From an uncultured Bacteroides sp. (GTDB taxonomy: Bacteria; Bacteroidota; Bacteroidia; Bacteroidales; Bacteroidaceae): a stretch of 21,355 nucleotides of DNA. The notes below the pieces were generated by a model that worked only from the letters and a program-made list of their open reading frames with translations, was not told where the DNA came from and did not search any database. Both the position numbers and the translations under genes were made by a program. Shown here one piece after another: positions 1 through 7,943 of this stretch (within the stretch, counting starts at the first letter, position 1; each line of letters opens with the position of its first letter). Location of the stretch: positions 1 to 21,355 of the forward strand of contig CAJKDC010000047.1 of NCBI GenBank assembly GCA_905198575.1. Reading direction: 5' to 3'.

Positions 1-54
1 AGGATGCTGTTTGCCAGTAGCAAATGCTTCTTCTGCAATTTTAATTAAATCCAT
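1..54 (-). CDS. rplS: 50S ribosomal protein L19, N-terminal 18 codons (partial)
   Basis: The gene starts at the ATG on the reverse strand at 54-52 and runs off the left edge. The 18 visible codons read MDLIKIAEEAFATGKQHP, which I recognise as the start of Bacteroides-type ribosomal protein L19. L19 sits at the interface of the 30S and 50S subunits. The rest of the gene is outside the window, so the assignment rests on this short stretch plus the upstream promoter and leader. It is divergent from the nucleotidase operon that starts at 258. Confidence 0.85.
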   Translation of the reverse strand, partial: MDLIKIAEEAFATGKQHP

Positions 55-131
55 TGTTTTTATAAAATTAAATTGTTTATCGTTACTACGCAACATACCA
101 AGTAACACCTCTTGACAGCGATTGCGCGAAA
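55..131 (-). promoter_or_regulatory. Candidate rplS 5' leader with hairpin
   Basis: The predicted rplS transcript has a leader of about 75 nt. It contains a 6-bp stem GTTACT/AGTAAC (106-101 with 87-82) enclosing a 13-nt loop. Ribosomal protein leaders that bind their own protein are known for L19 in other phyla. Whether this one is such an autoregulatory RNA is inference only. Confidence 0.25.
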
Positions 132-137
132 GCGTTG

Positions 138-168
138 CAAAATAAGCTAAAATTTTCCACATGGCAAA
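138..168 (-). promoter_or_regulatory. Predicted rplS promoter (Bacteroides -33/-7 type)
   Basis: On the reverse strand TTTG (168-165) is followed after exactly 19 nt by TTATTTTG (145-138). This is one mismatch from the Bacteroidetes consensus TTTG-N19-TAnnTTTG. Transcription would start near 131, leaving a leader of roughly 75 nt before the rplS start codon. Confidence 0.5.
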
Positions 169-195
169 ATTTATGACCTTTGATTTTATTCCCTA

Positions 196-226
196 TTTCA
201 TAATTCTTTTTTTTTCCGTATTTTTG
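196..226 (+). promoter_or_regulatory. Predicted promoter of the nucleotidase/GH3 operon
   Basis: TATTTTTG at 219-226 matches the -7 consensus TAnnTTTG perfectly. TTTC at 196-199, a 3/4 match to the -33 TTTG, lies exactly 19 nt upstream. Transcription would begin around 233, about 25 nt before the first start codon at 258. Confidence 0.5.
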
Positions 227-257
227 GACTATCTGTATAAACTTATAAAGCAACAAT

Positions 258-1016
258 ATGAAACGAACTCTAATCACCGGCTATGCCCTTCTTCTGATTT
301 CATTCTGTGCTTGCCGTACGGAATATGCACTGACCGATATTAAAGGAGAACCCGTGAAAATTACATCTGCGTATGATCAGCACCCTAATCCGGAAACCGC
401 AAGCCTGATAGCTCATTACAAAGGAAAAGTAGACAGCATCATGCTCCGTGTAATCGGTACATCCGAAACGACATTGACCAAAGGCCGACCGGAAAGTCCG
501 CTTTCTAACCTGATTGCTGATATTTTGCGGGAATCGGCAGCACCTTATATCGGACAGCCAGCCGATGTTGCATTAATGAACATGGGAGGTATCCGAAATG
601 ATTTGCCTGCAGGCGAGATTACTTATGGCAATATCTTCGAAATAGCTCCGTTTGAAAATACACTCTGTATTGTAAAAATGAAAGGAACAGACCTCCTTGA
701 GCTTTTCAAAAATATAGCAGCTGTACATGGTGAAGGTATAAGCGGAGCCCAGCTGGTAATCTCTCAAAAAGGAGAACTGATTAAAGCAAGTCTGAGCAAC
801 GGCAAAGAAATCACCCCGGAGAAAGATTACTTCCTGGCTACGATTGACTATTTGGCCGAAGGAAATGACAAAATGTATGCGCTGAAGGAGATTGCTGACA
901 AGCAGTATCCTGAACATGCCATCTTACGGGAGCTGATTATAAAGCATATCGAAACGCAGACCCGTATGGGAAAGAAAATCCAAGCCAAACTAGAAAACAG
1001 AATTATCATCCAATAA
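258..1016 (+). CDS. 5'-nucleotidase C-terminal domain protein, putative lipoprotein
   Basis: This 252-residue protein carries only the 5'-nucleotidase C-terminal domain (PF02872 type), which binds the nucleotide substrate. The signature is residues 108-134 (NMGGIRNDLPAGEITYGNIF, then an EIAPFEN segment). The N-terminus is a signal peptide with Cys17 or Cys19 as candidate lipidated residue (LISFCAC), so the protein probably sits in the envelope. It has no metallophosphatase domain; that is encoded by the next gene, 12 bp downstream. The order of the two domains is thus reversed relative to a normal UshA-like enzyme. The pair presumably work together in nucleotide or sugar-nucleotide hydrolysis outside the cytoplasm. 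The start is supported by the signal peptide. Confidence 0.85.
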   Translation: MKRTLITGYALLLISFCACRTEYALTDIKGEPVKITSAYDQHPNPETASLIAHYKGKVDSIMLRVIGTSETTLTKGRPESPLSNLIADILRESAAPYIGQPADVALMNMGGIRNDLPAGEITYGNIFEIAPFENTLCIVKMKGTDLLELFKNIAAVHGEGISGAQLVISQKGELIKASLSNGKEITPEKDYFLATIDYLAEGNDKMYALKEIADKQYPEHAILRELIIKHIETQTRMGKKIQAKLENRIIIQ

Positions 1017-1028
1017 TCCAGTAATACC

Positions 1029-1874
1029 ATGAAACGATTATTCACTCTCTTTATATTATGTCTTTCGTACACATTTTTAATTGCACAAAGCCATAAGGAA
1101 ATCATTATTCTCCATACAAATGATACACACAGCCGCATTGAACCGATGCCGGAGAATTTACCGGATCAGGAACTGGCAGGCACTGCCGGAGTGGTAAGAA
1201 GAGCAACATATATCGAACAGACAAGAAACGGTGCTTCGCCTGTTCTACTGTTTGATTGTGGAGATTTTTCGCAAGGGACTCCTTATTATAACTTGTTTAA
1301 GGGCGAAGTAGAAATAGTATTGATGAATGCCATGGAATATGATGCGGCAACTATCGGAAACCATGAATTTGATTTTGGTATCGAAAATCTGGCTCGTCTG
1401 TACCGTATGGCTAAATTCCCCGTTGTTTGCTCCAATTACGATGTTACAGGGACCGCACTCGAAGGACTTGTAAAGGACTATGTTATCATTGAGAAAGATG
1501 GAATTAAGTTCGGCGTATTCGGTCTGTCACCGGTACTAGAAGGACTCGTCCAGGAAAAGAACTGCAAAGGCATTACTTTCAAAGACCCGATTAAGGAAGC
1601 TCAAAGAGTTGCCAATATCCTGAAAGAACAGGAAGGATGTGATGTCGTGGTTTGCCTTTCGCATCTGGGATACGAGTCAACGGCTCCATTGTCGGATGTC
1701 GAACTGATTTCACAGACTCGCAACATTGACCTTGTATTGGGAGGACACTCGCACACTTATTTCGACAAACCGGTATGGATAAAAAATCTGGACGGGAAAG
1801 AAGTCCCGGTTCAGCAAATGGGGAAAAACGGTTCTTACATTGGTCAATTTACATTAACCTTCAATCAAAAATAA
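1029..1874 (+). CDS. Secreted metallophosphatase (5'-nucleotidase catalytic domain)
   Basis: This 281-residue protein has a cleavable-type signal peptide (about residues 1-19) followed by a calcineurin-like phosphoesterase domain. Metal-binding motifs are in the right order: LHTNDTH (Asp32, His34), DCGDF (Asp79), GNHEFDFG (Asn111-His112), SHLG (His212) and GGHSHTYF (His240, His242). It therefore looks catalytically complete, but it ends where UshA-like enzymes continue into their substrate-binding C-terminal domain. That domain is the separate gene just upstream. The stop codon is 3 bp before the start of the GH3 fusion gene, so all three genes are likely one transcript. The substrate (5'-nucleotides, UDP-sugars or another phosphoester) cannot be told from sequence. 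Confidence 0.88.
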   Translation: MKRLFTLFILCLSYTFLIAQSHKEIIILHTNDTHSRIEPMPENLPDQELAGTAGVVRRATYIEQTRNGASPVLLFDCGDFSQGTPYYNLFKGEVEIVLMNAMEYDAATIGNHEFDFGIENLARLYRMAKFPVVCSNYDVTGTALEGLVKDYVIIEKDGIKFGVFGLSPVLEGLVQEKNCKGITFKDPIKEAQRVANILKEQEGCDVVVCLSHLGYESTAPLSDVELISQTRNIDLVLGGHSHTYFDKPVWIKNLDGKEVPVQQMGKNGSYIGQFTLTFNQK

Positions 1875-1877
1875 ATC

Positions 1878-4865
1878 ATGATAAAACATCGGTTACTATC
1901 AGTACTGCTCACTGTCGTGGTATCTGTCACGGCATGGGGACAAGTATGCCCAAGCCTCATCAAATCGGCAGAAAAAGACAGTATAAACTGCCATAAATGG
2001 GTGGAAGAACAACTGCAAAAGATGACTTTAAAAGAGAAAATCGGACAGTTGTTTATCCACACGGTAAGTCCACAGATTACTCAATATGGCAAAGCAGACA
2101 TCAAAAAAGCAGTAACCGAATATCACATTGGCGGTTTATTGTTTTCTGGCGGACAGGTGTTAAATCAGATTGAAATGACAAATTACGCACAGTCGTTTGC
2201 CAAAATACCACTGATGCTCACTTTTGATGGAGAATGGGGCCTGGCTATGCGTTTAAAGCAAACCGTTTCATTTCCGCGTAACCGTGTCTTAGGATGTATC
2301 TCGGAAGACAGCCTGCTTTATGCCTATGGCAGAGAGGTAGCCCGCCAGTGCAAGGAAATCGGAGTACATGTCAACTTTGCCCCTGTTGCCGATGTCGACA
2401 ACAATCCGAAGAATCCCGTTATTAACACCCGTTCATTCGGAAGTAATCCTCAGCAAGTAGCCCGTCAGGTAGCGGCCTATGCTAAAGGTCTGGAAGACGG
2501 AGGTGTCATTGCTGTATGCAAGCATTTTCCGGGGCATGGTGATACAGAAACCGATTCTCACAAATCTTTACCTAAGCTGAATTTTGACAGGGCCCGGCTC
2601 GACAGTCTTGAACTGATTCCCTTTAAAACGGCTATCACATCAGGCATCAGTGGTATGATGACAGGTCATTTGCTTATTCCGGCACTGGACACTCAGAAGC
2701 CGGCCTCACTTTCACATGCTGTTGTAACTCAACTGCTAAAGAATGAATTGCAATTTGACGGACTCGCTTTCACTGATGCACTTGCCATGCATGGAGTAGC
2801 CGGATATGGACATCCTGCTGCGCAGGCACTGATAGCAGGGAATGACCTGATATTGGTACAAAGGAATCTGAAGAAAGAGATGGATGGAGTATTGTCCGCC
2901 CTAAAGCGAGGCTCACTTACCGAAGAACAAATCACGGAGAAATGCAGAAAAGTGCTGACTTACAAATACATTCTAGGCCTCACACAGACTCCATATATCC
3001 AGTCGGGCCAGATTATGAACAGAATCAATACGCCTGAAGCTAAAGAACTGGTTAATACGTTGAAGAAAAAAGCTGTTACGGTTATCAGTAATCGTGATAA
3101 TCAGTTGCCTGTTTCAGCCAACTCTTCCGGCAACCTGCTTGTCAGCATCAGCAAATCTCCTTCACGAATGCATCCGTTGTACGAACAATTGCGTAAATCA
3201 ATCAGCATTCAATGGATTAACCTGCATCCCGACTCTTCCAAGTCACTGCTCAGCAGGATTCAGAAAGCAAATCGCGTCATTATAGCTATCGAATCCGACC
3301 ATTATCTGCGCTATGCCAAGTTACTGAACCAAGTGACAGCACAGAAACCTACTGTCATGACTTTCTTTACTCCTCTTGCAGCCTTACGCGGGCAGGAATC
3401 CATGCTGAAAAAAGCGCAGGCCGTCATCGCGGCCCATACTGGAGAAGCAATTGTACAACAACATGTGGCCGATATTATTATTGGTAAATCCATGGCAAAC
3501 GGACGTTTGTCTATCGATTTGGGCGATACGTTCAAAGCCGGAACGGGAATAACTTTAAACGCTCCATCCAAAAGCATTAGTCAATCAGCCAAAATAACTG
3601 GGATAAACACTTCTGTATTAAACCAGATTGATGAAATAGCTCTGGAAGGGATTCAAGCAAAAGCCTATCCGGGATGTCATATTCTGGTCATGAAAAAAGG
3701 AAGTATCGTATATGACAAATGCTTTGGAACCGTCACTTACGAATCAAAAGAGAAAGTACGCCCGGAGCATCTGTACGACTTGGCTTCGCTAAGTAAAGCT
3801 ACCGGCACGCTTCTGGCTGTCATGAAGTTATACGATGAAGGAAAAATAAACCTGACCGACAAGATTTCCAAATTTCTGCCTCAATTCAAAGGGACTAACA
3901 AGGAGAATATCACTATTCAGGAGCTACTGTTCCATGAATCGGGACTGCCAGCCTATCTCCCCTTCTATAAAGATGCTATCGACTTAAAAAGTTGTAAAGG
4001 TGGATTATTCAAGAACAGGAGAGACGCTTGTCACACCATTCAGGTAGGACGCAATCTATATGCCTGTACAGACTTCAACTACAGAACAGAATGGGTATCT
4101 CCTCTCCCCTCAAAATCCTATCCTATACAGATAGCAGAGAATCTTTATATAAGGAAGGAATTTAAAGATATCATGCTACAGCGCATTATAGAAGCTTCAC
4201 CCAAAAACAAAAATTACAGATATAGTTGTCTGAACTTCATGCTATTGAAAGAAGCGGTAGAAAACATTACCCGACAAACGATGGATGTTTTTATAGACAG
4301 CGTATACTTCCGTCCTATGAAACTGGAACGGATAGCTTATCAGCCGCTACGGAAATTCAAGAAAGAAGAAATTATCCCTACGGTAAGCAAAGACTTTCTG
4401 CGTGGCTCAAAACCTCTTCAAGGATTTGTTCACGATGAAGCCGCAGCTTTCCTTGGAGGTGTATCCGGTAATGCCGGCATGTTTTCCTCAGCCCCTGAAG
4501 TTGCTGCCATCTTTCAGATGCTGCTAAATCAAGGTGTATACAACCATCAACGCTTTCTAAGCAAAGAAACCTGTAAACTGTTTACTACCATGAAGTCTTC
4601 CAAAAGCCGGAGAGGATTAGGTTTTGACAAGCCCGACCCCAATAATGCACATTACAGTCCGTGTGCTTCCGAAGCTCCTGCCTGTGTATTCGGGCATACC
4701 GGATTCTCGGGGACATGCGCATGGGCAGACCCGCAGAACGACATCGTCATGGTCTTTCTATGCAACCGAATCTACCCGAATCCTTACAGCCAGAAAAATT
4801 TGAGCCGACTGAATATACGCCCACGGATACAGGAGACTATATACAAGGCTTTGCAAACTCCTTGA
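1878..4865 (+). CDS. Secreted GH3 beta-N-acetylhexosaminidase-like / serine beta-lactamase-like fusion
   Basis: This 995-residue two-domain hydrolase has a signal peptide (MIKHRLLSVLL to about residue 22). Residues about 45-370 form a GH3 domain of the NagZ type: KHFPGHGDTETDSH at 215-228, with the family's Asp-His acid/base signature, and FTDALAMHG, where Asp300 is the expected nucleophile. Residues about 380-560 look like a GH3 C-terminal alpha/beta domain. Residues about 580-990 are a class C beta-lactamase/DD-peptidase-like domain with SLSK (Ser637, Lys640), YSCLN (Tyr782) and HTG (940-942). An extra segment of about 75 residues lies between the SxxK and Tyr motifs (about 705-780). The expected activity is on peptidoglycan or muropeptides (glycosidase plus peptidase/esterase) in the periplasm; this is inference from the families. 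It is last in the operon. Confidence 0.88.
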   Translation: MIKHRLLSVLLTVVVSVTAWGQVCPSLIKSAEKDSINCHKWVEEQLQKMTLKEKIGQLFIHTVSPQITQYGKADIKKAVTEYHIGGLLFSGGQVLNQIEMTNYAQSFAKIPLMLTFDGEWGLAMRLKQTVSFPRNRVLGCISEDSLLYAYGREVARQCKEIGVHVNFAPVADVDNNPKNPVINTRSFGSNPQQVARQVAAYAKGLEDGGVIAVCKHFPGHGDTETDSHKSLPKLNFDRARLDSLELIPFKTAITSGISGMMTGHLLIPALDTQKPASLSHAVVTQLLKNELQFDGLAFTDALAMHGVAGYGHPAAQALIAGNDLILVQRNLKKEMDGVLSALKRGSLTEEQITEKCRKVLTYKYILGLTQTPYIQSGQIMNRINTPEAKELVNTLKKKAVTVISNRDNQLPVSANSSGNLLVSISKSPSRMHPLYEQLRKSISIQWINLHPDSSKSLLSRIQKANRVIIAIESDHYLRYAKLLNQVTAQKPTVMTFFTPLAALRGQESMLKKAQAVIAAHTGEAIVQQHVADIIIGKSMANGRLSIDLGDTFKAGTGITLNAPSKSISQSAKITGINTSVLNQIDEIALEGIQAKAYPGCHILVMKKGSIVYDKCFGTVTYESKEKVRPEHLYDLASLSKATGTLLAVMKLYDEGKINLTDKISKFLPQFKGTNKENITIQELLFHESGLPAYLPFYKDAIDLKSCKGGLFKNRRDACHTIQVGRNLYACTDFNYRTEWVSPLPSKSYPIQIAENLYIRKEFKDIMLQRIIEASPKNKNYRYSCLNFMLLKEAVENITRQTMDVFIDSVYFRPMKLERIAYQPLRKFKKEEIIPTVSKDFLRGSKPLQGFVHDEAAAFLGGVSGNAGMFSSAPEVAAIFQMLLNQGVYNHQRFLSKETCKLFTTMKSSKSRRGLGFDKPDPNNAHYSPCASEAPACVFGHTGFSGTCAWADPQNDIVMVFLCNRIYPNPYSQKNLSRLNIRPRIQETIYKALQTP

Positions 4866-4934
4866 TATTATTTAGACCTGTTACAAATTACACAAATATT
4901 GATACTCCAAGCAACAACCATAAGGAAAAACCTA

Positions 4935-4942
4935 TAAATTTG
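4935..4942 (+). promoter_or_regulatory. Candidate -7 promoter box for the ferredoxin gene
   Basis: TAAATTTG matches TAnnTTTG exactly and lies about 43 nt before the ferredoxin start. No clear TTTG -33 box is present at the usual spacing, so this is only a candidate. It would uncouple the ferredoxin from the hydrolase operon that ends at 4865. Confidence 0.4.
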
Positions 4943-4984
4943 CATCAACAAATTAGTACTAATAATAACTTAATTTTTACGACA

Positions 4985-5152
4985 ATGGCTTACGTAATTA
5001 GTGACGATTGTATCGCTTGCGGTACTTGTATCGATGAATGTCCAGTAGGAGCAATCTCTGAAGGTGACAAATACTCTATCAATCCTGATATGTGTACTGA
5101 ATGTGGTACTTGCGCTGATGTTTGTCCTTCAGAAGCAATCTCTTTGGGATAA
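4985..5152 (+). CDS. 2[4Fe-4S] bacterial-type ferredoxin, 55 aa
   Basis: This small cytoplasmic electron carrier of 55 residues has two cluster motifs: CIACGTCIDECP (residues 9-20) and CTECGTCADVCP (residues 37-48). These are the CxxCxxC...CP patterns of clostridial-type ferredoxins holding two [4Fe-4S] clusters. The length matches the family's usual 55 residues. I chose the ATG at 4985 because it gives the canonical MAYVI start; the reading frame is open further upstream but lacks homology there. It is flanked by its own -7 box and an intrinsic terminator, so it is probably a monocistronic, highly expressed gene. Likely partners are pyruvate:ferredoxin oxidoreductase and similar anaerobic enzymes, none of which is encoded here. 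Confidence 0.95.
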   Translation: MAYVISDDCIACGTCIDECPVGAISEGDKYSINPDMCTECGTCADVCPSEAISLG

Positions 5153-5181
5153 TAGTCAGAATCGTCTTTAAAGACTTACAG

Positions 5182-5216
5182 ACCTGTCTTCCTATAGTGG
5201 GAGGACAGGTTTTTTT
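5182..5216 (+). terminator. Intrinsic terminator after the ferredoxin gene
   Basis: An 11-bp stem (ACCTGTCTTCC with GGAGGACAGGT, one G-U pair) and a short loop are followed directly by a run of seven T, 30 bp downstream of the ferredoxin stop codon. This is a textbook Rho-independent terminator. Confidence 0.9.
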
Positions 5217-5302
5217 GTTGTAAAAGCCTGCAAATTATCAAGATAATCTGCATAGTTTTCTCTTTTTTGTGCAAAAGGAGAAATTCTTTTAAGTTTTTTT
5301 TG

Positions 5303-5310
5303 TATCTTTG
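5303..5310 (+). promoter_or_regulatory. Candidate -7 promoter box for fabI
   Basis: TATCTTTG is a perfect TAnnTTTG match 35 nt before the fabI start. The expected -33 position is A/T-rich but has no TTTG. It follows the ferredoxin terminator, so fabI needs a promoter of its own and this is the best candidate. Confidence 0.5.
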
Positions 5311-5345
5311 CATTTCAAATAAATACTGATTAAACAATAAAAGGT

Positions 5346-6203
5346 ATGAGTTATAATTTACTTAAAGGAAAACGCGGTATTGTTTTCGGCGCATTGAACG
5401 AACAGTCTATCGCATGGAAAGTTGCTGAAAGAGCAGTTGAGGAAGGTGCTATGATTACCCTTTCCAATACCCCTGTTGCAGTACGCATGGGTCAGGTTTC
5501 TGCTTTATCTGAAAAATTAAACTGTGAAGTAATTCCAGCCGATGCTACAAGTGTAGAAGACCTTGAAAATGTTTTCAAACGTTCAATGGAAGTTTTGGGT
5601 GGAAAGATCGACTTCGTTCTCCACTCTATTGGTATGTCTCCTAACGTAAGAAAAAAACGTACTTACGATGACTTGGACTATGATATGCTGAACAAGACAT
5701 TAGATATCTCAGCTGTATCTTTCCATAAAATGATTCAGGCAGCAAAAAAACTGGATGCTATCAATGAATATGGTTCTATCGTTGCACTTAGCTATGTTGC
5801 AGCTCAAAGAACATTCTACGGTTATAACGACATGGCAGATGCCAAGGCTCTGCTGGAATCTATAGCACGTAGCTTCGGATACATTTACGGACGTGAACAC
5901 CACGTACGTATCAATACCATTTCACAGTCACCTACAATGACTACTGCCGGATCAGGTGTGAAAGGTATGGATAAGTTGTTCGACTTTGCAAACAGAATGT
6001 CTCCACTTGGCAACGCTTCTGCTGCAGAGTGCGCAGACTACTGTATCGTAATGTTCTCTGACCTTACTCGTAAAGTAACTATGCAGAACTTGTTCCACGA
6101 CGGAGGTTTCTCTAGCGTAGGTATGAGCTTGCGTGCCATGGCAACTTACGAAAAAGGATTGGACGAATACAAAGACGAAAACGGAAACATCATTTACGGT
6201 TAA
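5346..6203 (+). CDS. fabI: Enoyl-[acyl-carrier-protein] reductase (FabI)
   Basis: FabI catalyses the last reduction of each fatty acid elongation cycle (trans-2-enoyl-ACP to acyl-ACP, NAD(P)H-dependent) in the cytoplasm. The 285-residue protein is an atypical short-chain dehydrogenase. The N-terminal nucleotide-binding segment reads GIVFGALNEQSIAWKVAE (residues 11-28). The catalytic residues are Tyr150 (ALSYVAAQ), Tyr160 and Lys167 in the FabI-type Tyr-x6-Lys motif YNDMADAK. Substrate-loop residues follow (SQSPTMTTAGSGV, around 193-205). It is about 20 residues longer than Escherichia coli FabI, with extra length at the C-terminus. The gene is first in an operon with the GldB-like lipoprotein gene (8 bp gap) and an rsmI-like gene. 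Confidence 0.95.
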   Translation: MSYNLLKGKRGIVFGALNEQSIAWKVAERAVEEGAMITLSNTPVAVRMGQVSALSEKLNCEVIPADATSVEDLENVFKRSMEVLGGKIDFVLHSIGMSPNVRKKRTYDDLDYDMLNKTLDISAVSFHKMIQAAKKLDAINEYGSIVALSYVAAQRTFYGYNDMADAKALLESIARSFGYIYGREHHVRINTISQSPTMTTAGSGVKGMDKLFDFANRMSPLGNASAAECADYCIVMFSDLTRKVTMQNLFHDGGFSSVGMSLRAMATYEKGLDEYKDENGNIIYG

Positions 6204-6211
6204 TCCTTCAA

Positions 6212-7216
6212 ATGATTCGCAAACTATTATTCATATTAAGCAGCATAGTCATTCTTTCTTCTTGTCTTCATGATGAGAAGCAGGATGACTATGTTCCTGA
6301 TATTAAAATAAAAGTATGGCGATACGATAAACTCCAGCAGGAGTTTGTAACAACAAACAGCTTTACTGCCCTTCAGAAAATGAACATGAACTATCCGAAA
6401 ACAACCAAAATGCTGATAGAAGATGTTCTGACTTTAGGAACAGTAGACGATATTCACATCAACGACAAATTACAGGAATATTATTCAGACCCTACCCTGC
6501 TCTCACTTATGAATGATGCTACCAGCAAATTCAAAGACATGAGTGAGATAGAAGAAAAATTTAGTGTAGGATTTAAAGAGCTCCGCGAACATATTCCCGG
6601 CATTGTCGTTCCCCAGTTTGTTTCACTGGTTTCAGCACTGAATCAGTCTGTGATTATTGGTGATAGCCTGGTAGCTTTCAGTATTGATAAATATATGGGA
6701 CAGGATTACCCGCTATACAAGAAATACTACTACGACTTTCAGAGCTTTACCATGACTCCAGAACGAATAGTTCCGGATTGTTTCTTCTATTATCTACTTA
6801 GTCTATATCCATTTCCCCAAGAAAATAACCAGCGAACACTTCAGGATGTAATACTGCATCATGGAAAAATTCACTGGATTGTATACCAGATACTGAAATA
6901 CAACACGCTGGAAGAAGAGCTGGGATACAGACAAGAAGACATTGACTGGTGTAACACCCATAAAAAAGAGTTATGGCAATGGATACTCCAGAAAGGACAT
7001 CTGAAAAGCTCAAACTCACTCCTTATTAAAGGATATATAAACCGGAGTCCATTTATTTCAATTATGGACCAAGATACCCCTCCGATGATTGGATTATGGC
7101 TTGGAATACATCTTATCGACTTATACATGTCGCAAAATAAAGATGTTACCTACCAGCAATTGCTAGAAGCCACCAATTATGACGAGATAATGAATCATAT
7201 AAAAATAGAAAATTAA
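6212..7216 (+). CDS. GldB-like lipoprotein
   Basis: This 334-residue protein has a lipoprotein signal peptide (MIRKLLFILSS to SSC, lipidated Cys18), so it is anchored in the envelope. The body resembles gliding-motility lipoprotein GldB and its relatives: FSIDKYMGQDYPLYKKYYYD in the middle and the C-terminal PPMIGLWLGIHLIDLYM segment, comparable to the Pr-x-G-x-x-x-G region of the family. Most Bacteroides do not glide. GldB is essential or needed for growth in some relatives, so a general envelope role is more plausible than motility here. It is co-transcribed with fabI (8 bp gap) and ends 17 bp before the rsmI-like gene. The family call is from recognition of overall pattern, not of a catalytic motif. 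Confidence 0.7.
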   Translation: MIRKLLFILSSIVILSSCLHDEKQDDYVPDIKIKVWRYDKLQQEFVTTNSFTALQKMNMNYPKTTKMLIEDVLTLGTVDDIHINDKLQEYYSDPTLLSLMNDATSKFKDMSEIEEKFSVGFKELREHIPGIVVPQFVSLVSALNQSVIIGDSLVAFSIDKYMGQDYPLYKKYYYDFQSFTMTPERIVPDCFFYYLLSLYPFPQENNQRTLQDVILHHGKIHWIVYQILKYNTLEEELGYRQEDIDWCNTHKKELWQWILQKGHLKSSNSLLIKGYINRSPFISIMDQDTPPMIGLWLGIHLIDLYMSQNKDVTYQQLLEATNYDEIMNHIKIEN

Positions 7217-7233
7217 ACTGACATTCAGAGTTT

Positions 7234-7938
7234 ATGGAAGCTGCATTGTACTTACTGCCCACTACATTAGGAAATACGCCAATCGAAAAAGTTCTTCCCG
7301 CTTACAACAAAGAAGTAATTCTTGGGATAAAACACTTCATCGTAGAAGAAGTACGTACAGCCCGCCGTTTCCTGAAAAAAGTAGACAGCTCTATCAATAT
7401 TGATGAACTTACTTTTTATCCACTAAACAAACATACTTCACCCGAAGAGATATCAGGTTATCTGAAGCCATTACTTGCAGGAAGCCCAATGGGGGTTATC
7501 TCGGAAGCAGGATGTCCGGCTGTAGCTGACCCAGGAGCAGATATTGTAGCTATTGCACAAAGAAAGAACCTGAAAGTAGTACCCTTAATCGGTCCGTCTT
7601 CTATTATTCTTTCAGTCATGGGATCAGGATTTAACGGACAAAGTTTTGCTTTTCATGGGTATCTTCCTATCGAACCGGCAGCTCGTGCCAAACGTATCAA
7701 AGAACTGGAACAACGCATTTACAGCGAAAATCAGACACAGTTGTTCATTGAAACTCCTTATCGCAATCAGAAAATGATGGAGGATCTGCTTCATAACTGC
7801 CGTCCGCAAACAAAATTGTGTATCGCAGCTAATATTACATGTGAAGGAGAGTATATCAAAACTAAAAGTATCAAAGAATGGAAGGGACATTTGCCTGAAA
7901 TCAACAAAATCCCTTGCATTTTCCTTATCTACAAATAA
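7234..7938 (+). CDS. RsmI-like tetrapyrrole-methylase-family SAM methyltransferase
   Basis: This 234-residue protein of the tetrapyrrole (corrin/porphyrin) methylase fold resembles the 16S rRNA 2'-O-methyltransferase RsmI. Visible family segments are LYLLPTTLG (residues 6-13), ISEAGCPAVADPGADIV (89-105, the SAM-loop counterpart of RsmI's ISDAGTPLISDPG) and PLIGPSSIILSVMGSGFNG (117-135). A further stretch reads FIETPYRNQKM. The departures in the SAM loop (EAGCPAVADPGA) and the length, shorter than typical RsmI (about 280), suggest a paralogue whose target could differ. It is the last gene of the fabI operon and converges with the GNAT gene, with only 5 bp between stop codons. Confidence 0.8.
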   Translation: MEAALYLLPTTLGNTPIEKVLPAYNKEVILGIKHFIVEEVRTARRFLKKVDSSINIDELTFYPLNKHTSPEEISGYLKPLLAGSPMGVISEAGCPAVADPGADIVAIAQRKNLKVVPLIGPSSIILSVMGSGFNGQSFAFHGYLPIEPAARAKRIKELEQRIYSENQTQLFIETPYRNQKMMEDLLHNCRPQTKLCIAANITCEGEYIKTKSIKEWKGHLPEINKIPCIFLIYK

Positions 7939-7943
7939 AGACT

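Noticed and set aside
7939..7943. Missing terminator between the convergent rsmI-like and GNAT genes
   Set aside because: The stop codons are 5 bp apart and no hairpin is visible. Such tight convergent pairs are common, so it was not raised as a finding.
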